Shown here: in pieces, positions 60,914 through 64,000 of the stretch
Position numbering within the stretch: the stretch's first letter is position 1
Layout of the letters: every line of letters starts with the position of its first letter
Origin: DASYKT01 sp035995185
GTDB taxonomy: Bacteria; Acidobacteriota; Blastocatellia; Pyrinomonadales; Pyrinomonadaceae
NCBI GenBank assembly: GCA_035995185.1
Contig: DASYKT010000011.1
Coordinates: 124,001 to 188,000, forward strand
Length of the DNA: 64,000 bases
Direction of reading: 5' to 3'
The notes under the pieces: model-generated
Database searches by the model: none
Told to the model about the DNA's origin: nothing
The model's input: the letters and a program-made list of their open reading frames with translations, nothing else
Program-made: the position numbers and the translations under genes

Positions 60914-61221
60914 TATGTAAATATCTCCTTGGCTAAATTTTCCGAATTCCGACGAATGTCCGTCAACTTACAATTTAAGCCTTCGGGGATTTGGCCAAAT
61001 TCGTTTTTTGAAGAATTTGGTAGGGGGAATCAAAGGCTTAACTTTTGACTTATGAATTCCTTGTAAATGAATGCTTTCAAGGTTTTATCGCAAAAGTGAG
61101 CGAATGGCAAGAAAAAAATTGGAAAATAGCTAATTTTTCGTAATGTTTTCAAAAAAAAAGGCTTTAAGGTACCGGAGGCGGGATTTTCAACGCTAAAAAC
61201 CATTGCCGGCGAGCAGCTCGA
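60914..61221 (-). other. Leader/intergenic region upstream of the TonB receptor gene
   Basis: 308 bp without a supported gene. Besides the ribosome site AAGGAG just before the ATG at 60913, it holds the nested stem-loop at 60975-61041 and a run of T/A near 61150. No clear promoter hexamers were seen. The next gene (FAD oxidoreductase) ends at 61222 on the same strand. Confidence 0.6.
60975..61041 (-). promoter_or_regulatory. Nested stem-loop in the TonB receptor leader
   Basis: Outer arms TTAAGCCTT (60975-60983) and AAGGCTTAA (61033-61041) are perfect complements; an inner stem CCAAATTC (60995-61002) / GAATTTGG (61013-61020) stacks inside with a 10-nt loop. The structure lies 62-128 nt before the receptor start codon, on its probable 5' leader. 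It could control expression of the large receptor gene; no known riboswitch consensus was recognised. Confidence 0.45.
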
Positions 61222-62424
61222 TTAAGGATGGACGGGTCGTGTATTTTTGGTCAGAAAATGTCTGAGAGTTTTGTTCCATCTCAGGATAAAAATAACGCTT
61301 TCGGCCAGCGCCGGGGAAAAAGACGCGGGGCGCATCAGTTTGCAAAGAGCGAGCCGGCGGCCGAATTTCCGGTGATAAGCGGCGCCATAATTTTTTGATA
61401 TTTGAGGAAATGAGAATGTGTCCGCCGTCCGGCATTCTGTCACGCACTCCGCCAGAAGCTCGCTGCTTTCGAGCGCCATCAGCATTCCGCTTCCGGTGAA
61501 CGGGTCGATAAAAGCGGCCGCGTCACCCACTGAAATAAGCCCCGGCGCCGGGGTCAAGTCTTTCTCGCCGAAAACGTCGATCGAAACCGCTATCCAGTCA
61601 AACTCCGGTTCCGCCGTTTTCATCGCTTCAAAGGCTCGCGGGTTTTTTAGAAACACCTCGCGCCAGACACGCGCGGGGTCGTTGCCGTGCGCGCGCACCA
61701 CATCCGCCCGGATGATAAAGCAGCAATTAGTCACGCCGTCTTCTACCCAACTCAGCCCGCCATAACCCCCTTGGAACAAATAGATCTCGCACACGCCGCG
61801 CGCCACGCGGGCATTGCGCAGATGCGTTTTAAAGGCCACGAATTTTGTTTTCGGTTTGGGCGAATGCAATTTGCGCCGGATCTGCCGCGCCAAAACGCGC
61901 GCCCGCCCGGTGGCGTCTATCACCAGGTCCGCTTCGACGTCGAATTCCTTTCCGTCTTTATCGCGCAATCGCGCCCCGCGCACTTTTGATCCGTCCACCC
62001 CATGGAAAAGCAATTTGGTGAAGCCCGTTTCTTCTAAAACATTCGCGCCCGAATCCTTTGCCTTGTTAAGGAGTTTGAGGTCCATTTCCGCGCGGCTGAT
62101 CCCGAGCGCGCCGAGGCTGCCATTTTCAAACCATCCGCTGGGCACCGAGACCGAGCGGCCGCTCGCGGAATAAAAAACCGTTTCGCTGATATGGTCGCCG
62201 CCGATCGAAAACATTTCGTCCAGCACGTCGAGTTTTTGAAAATGCATTAACGCTTCGGGCGAGATGAATTCGCCGCAGAGTTTGTGGCGCGGAAATTTAT
62301 CCTTCTCCGCCAGGACGACGTCGAAATTTTGCGACGACCGGGCCAGGCGAATGGCCAGGCTCGAACCCGCCACGCCCGCGCCGACTATCAAAATTTTGCG
62401 TCTATCCATGATTTTGGCCGTCAT
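61222..62424 (-). CDS. FAD-dependent oxidoreductase (geranylgeranyl reductase/halogenase-like family)
   Basis: 400 residues. The FAD motif is ILIVGAGVAGSSLAIRLAR near 12-30, KFPRHKLCGEFISPEAL near 44-60 is the family motif of the GG-reductase/PHBH-type group, ADLVIDATGRARVLARQIR near 167-185 and ISVGDAAAFIDPFTGSGMLMALES near 296-318 closes the FAD site. Members oxidise or reduce prenyl chains, phenols or polyketides. It overlaps the methyltransferase gene by 4 bp. The pair is reminiscent of alkylresorcinol-type clusters, in which a type III polyketide synthase would be expected but is absent here. Confidence 0.82.
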   Translation of the reverse strand: MTAKIMDRRKILIVGAGVAGSSLAIRLARSSQNFDVVLAEKDKFPRHKLCGEFISPEALMHFQKLDVLDEMFSIGGDHISETVFYSASGRSVSVPSGWFENGSLGALGISRAEMDLKLLNKAKDSGANVLEETGFTKLLFHGVDGSKVRGARLRDKDGKEFDVEADLVIDATGRARVLARQIRRKLHSPKPKTKFVAFKTHLRNARVARGVCEIYLFQGGYGGLSWVEDGVTNCCFIIRADVVRAHGNDPARVWREVFLKNPRAFEAMKTAEPEFDWIAVSIDVFGEKDLTPAPGLISVGDAAAFIDPFTGSGMLMALESSELLAECVTECRTADTFSFPQISKNYGAAYHRKFGRRLALCKLMRPASFSPALAESVIFILRWNKTLRHFLTKNTRPVHP

Positions 62425-63134
62425 TTTGCTGAAGCCTTTAAAACCAGACGAAAAGGAAATCGTCTCATGACGTTAACATCTTTCAGCCCCGCCATTTTTC
62501 CCAATTGCCGCAATTCATCGGCTTTAAAAGAACGCAAGATCGAAAGCGCGCCGTCATGGCGAACCAATCGTCCCTTGATAAAAATTTTTCCCACCGTGGT
62601 ATATAAAAAATATGCCGCCGGGTGGCGATGCAGATCGATGACGTAGATCGCGCGCCGGGCTACCCGTTTCATTTCTTTTAGCGCGGCGACGATATGTGTT
62701 TCCGACAAATGGTGGGTGAAGAGCGAACACATCGCATAGTCGAATGAATCATCGGGAAAGGGAAGGGCCAATGCATTTCCTTCGATCGCGCGGATGTTAG
62801 CAAAACTTTGCGAGGCCGCCCCGATGGCTTCGACGGCTTCGGGATTTAGTTCGAGCCCGGTCAGCTCCGCCGTTAAATTATGCCTCTCGGCAAAGTCCGC
62901 GCTCTGCCGCAGCAGTTCACCAGATCCCGCGCCCACGTCCAGCACCGAAAACGTTTTTTCACCGCTTTTTTCGATATCCGCCAACAGCGATCTTCTGAGT
63001 GCCCAGTAATCGCCGGCAAAGCGGTTCACCAGCGCGATCTCGCGCATGAACTCGGCATATTCCTGCGGAGTATAATCACCGGTATCGATGTACTCCAGTT
63101 CCAGGCAGCGATCGGCAAACATAGTGAAAATCAT
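62421..63134 (-). CDS. Class I SAM-dependent methyltransferase
   Basis: 237 residues. FSVLDVGAGSGELLRQSADF near 60-79 is motif I (DVGAGSG), LTGLELNPEAVEAI and ALALPFPDDSFDYAMCSLFTHHLSE near 120-145 follow, then MKRVARRAIYVIDLHRHP near 155-172. The core matches methyltransferases that accompany FAD oxidoreductases in small secondary-metabolite or lipid clusters. Its end overlaps the oxidoreductase start (ATGA). The first gene of the pair, divergent from the small metalloprotease-like gene. Substrate unknown. Confidence 0.8.
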   Translation of the reverse strand: MIFTMFADRCLELEYIDTGDYTPQEYAEFMREIALVNRFAGDYWALRRSLLADIEKSGEKTFSVLDVGAGSGELLRQSADFAERHNLTAELTGLELNPEAVEAIGAASQSFANIRAIEGNALALPFPDDSFDYAMCSLFTHHLSETHIVAALKEMKRVARRAIYVIDLHRHPAAYFLYTTVGKIFIKGRLVRHDGALSILRSFKADELRQLGKMAGLKDVNVMRRFPFRLVLKASAK

Positions 63135-63193
63135 ATGGATATGTGTATGGAAATCATATAAAGTTGTCCTAATTCCGTCTTTGGAATAACTGT

Positions 63194-63661
63194 ATGCTTC
63201 CGTCCGCTTATAGTAAAGAAATTACCGTGCCGATGGCCGCGTTTCTCAATCAGATCGGCATAGAAACCCGTGTGGGCGAGGTGCCGGACGATACTTTCGT
63301 GCCAGGCATCGAAGTGCGAAAAGGCGCGCTCATTTATGACGAAGCAAAGCTGAAATATCCCGGCGACCTTTTGCACGAGGCAGGCCACCTGGCCGTCATG
63401 ACGCCCGGAGAAAGAGCTGAAGCGAATGCCACGGTCGAGACCGGCCCCGGTGAAGAAATGGCGGCCATTGCCTGGTCTTATGCCGCCGCCCTGCATATAA
63501 ATATCGACCCGAAAATCGTTTTTCATCCTGACGGATACAAGGGCGGATCGAAGATGATCCTGGAAAATTTTGCCGCCGGTCACTATTTCGGCGTTCCGCT
63601 GCTCGATCTGTGGGAAATGGCGGAAGAATATCCCCGCATGGCCAAATGGCTGCGAGACTGA
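63194..63661 (+). CDS. Small HExxH-motif protein (putative metalloprotease)
   Basis: 155 residues. The single recognisable signal is the zinc-protease motif HEAGH at 61-65 (LLHEAGHLAVMTPGE) with a possible third ligand in the following helical stretch (AEANATVETGPGEEMAAIAWSY). The rest includes MAAFLNQIGIETRVGEVPDD and ENFAAGHYFGVPLLDLWEMAEE. No signal peptide. Family not recognised with confidence; it may be a ImmA/IrrE-like or WSS1-like minimal peptidase, or not a protease. Start ATG 63194; ATG 63233 is an alternative. Confidence 0.6.
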   Translation: MLPSAYSKEITVPMAAFLNQIGIETRVGEVPDDTFVPGIEVRKGALIYDEAKLKYPGDLLHEAGHLAVMTPGERAEANATVETGPGEEMAAIAWSYAAALHINIDPKIVFHPDGYKGGSKMILENFAAGHYFGVPLLDLWEMAEEYPRMAKWLRD

Positions 63662-63760
63662 AAAGTCTTGATAATCAAGCGAATCTGGTCTATTATTGCT
63701 TCAAAATCCTGCTTTTTATTGCTTTTTTGCTCAGCCTGGAACCGTCGGGGAGAATTCATA

Positions 63761-64000
63761 ATGAAAAACTTGCTTGGAGGTCTTCTAATTGTCGGCTTTA
63801 TCAGCGCCGGTGTCTTTGCTCAACCGGAACTCGATACCACTTTTAACTCGACCGGCATTCAGACGGCCTCTTTCGGTATTCATGCTTCCGGAGGCGATGT
63901 TGCTATCCAGCCCGATAACAAGATCGTCATGGTCGGCAGTTGTCAGCCGTCGACCTATCAACAATGCGTGGCGCGCTATAACGAAGACGGTTCCCTTGAT
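63761..64000 (+). CDS. Delta-60-repeat propeller protein, 3' end outside window
   Basis: Only the first 80 residues are visible. ATG 63761 is preceded by GGGGAG nine bases upstream. A signal peptide (LLGGLLIVGFISAGVFAQ) is followed by LDTTFNSTGIQTASFGIHASGGDVAIQPDNKIVMVG and VARYNEDGSLD, which is the delta-60 repeat pattern (uncharacterised beta-propeller repeats of exported Acidobacteriota/Bacteroidota proteins). The frame is open at the window edge. Confidence 0.8.
   Translation, partial: MKNLLGGLLIVGFISAGVFAQPELDTTFNSTGIQTASFGIHASGGDVAIQPDNKIVMVGSCQPSTYQQCVARYNEDGSLD

Overview
The window is chromosomal DNA of moderate GC content, most likely from an Acidobacteriota member of the Blastocatellia/Pyrinomonadales type. 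This is an inference. It rests on a giant Oar-like TonB-dependent receptor, a beta-propeller/Y_Y_Y/GGDEF sensor, BON/DUF4142/metallothionein-type stress genes, and many intergenic palindromes and simple repeats of a kind I associate with that group. No rRNA, tRNA, CRISPR array, transposase or prophage gene was recognised.

Layout. (1) 1-681: 3' part of a phosphodiester glycosidase. (2) 836-28924: a minus-strand run of 23 genes for a surface polysaccharide or glycolipid, starting (transcriptionally) with a Wzx-type flippase at 28924 and ending with an O-antigen ligase-like protein. It supplies an initiating phosphoglycosyltransferase (fused to a FlaA1-type Rossmann module), seven further clear or probable glycosyltransferases, RmlA and an RmlC-like cupin, an SDR epimerase with an inserted zinc ribbon, and tailoring enzymes: five methyltransferases, an AsnB-type amidotransferase, a NodU-type carbamoyltransferase, a polysaccharide deacetylase and a fatty acid desaturase. 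(3) 29.0-32.0 kb: small, mostly unrecognised proteins around a divergent sigma-70-family factor. (4) 32.0-34.2 kb: thiC under a TPP riboswitch. (5) 34.3-36.0 kb: an AT-richer darT-darG toxin-antitoxin (DNA ADP-ribosylation) pair that looks inserted. (6) 36-43.5 kb: serine hydrolase, Uup-type ABC-F ATPase, YVTN propeller, then BON protein, metallothionein, DUF4142 protein and MsrA, which together read as a stress-tolerance patch. (7) 43.5-49.5 kb: CsgG-like multidomain protein, methionine-salvage genes mtnB-mtnD-mtnC, PDZ-hydrolase, AraC regulator. (8) 49.6-57 kb: one-piece sensor diguanylate cyclase, moaA, SH3b protein, queG, ctlX. (9) 57-61 kb: TonB-dependent receptor with a structured leader. 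(10) 61-64 kb: FAD oxidoreductase plus methyltransferase pair, a small HExxH protein and the start of a delta-60-repeat protein.

The most distinctive structural theme is the intergenic repeats: perfect inverted repeats with 27-30 bp arms, head-to-head 7-9 bp simple-repeat arrays, and several cases where such repeats have become the C-terminal or apparent N-terminal coding sequence of neighbouring genes (CtlX, desaturase, RmlA, QueG, MoaA). The best candidate biological systems are the large decorated-glycan locus, the DarTG island next to the thiC riboswitch, and the small-protein/sigma-factor island, which may include a non-AUG-initiated 42-residue peptide.
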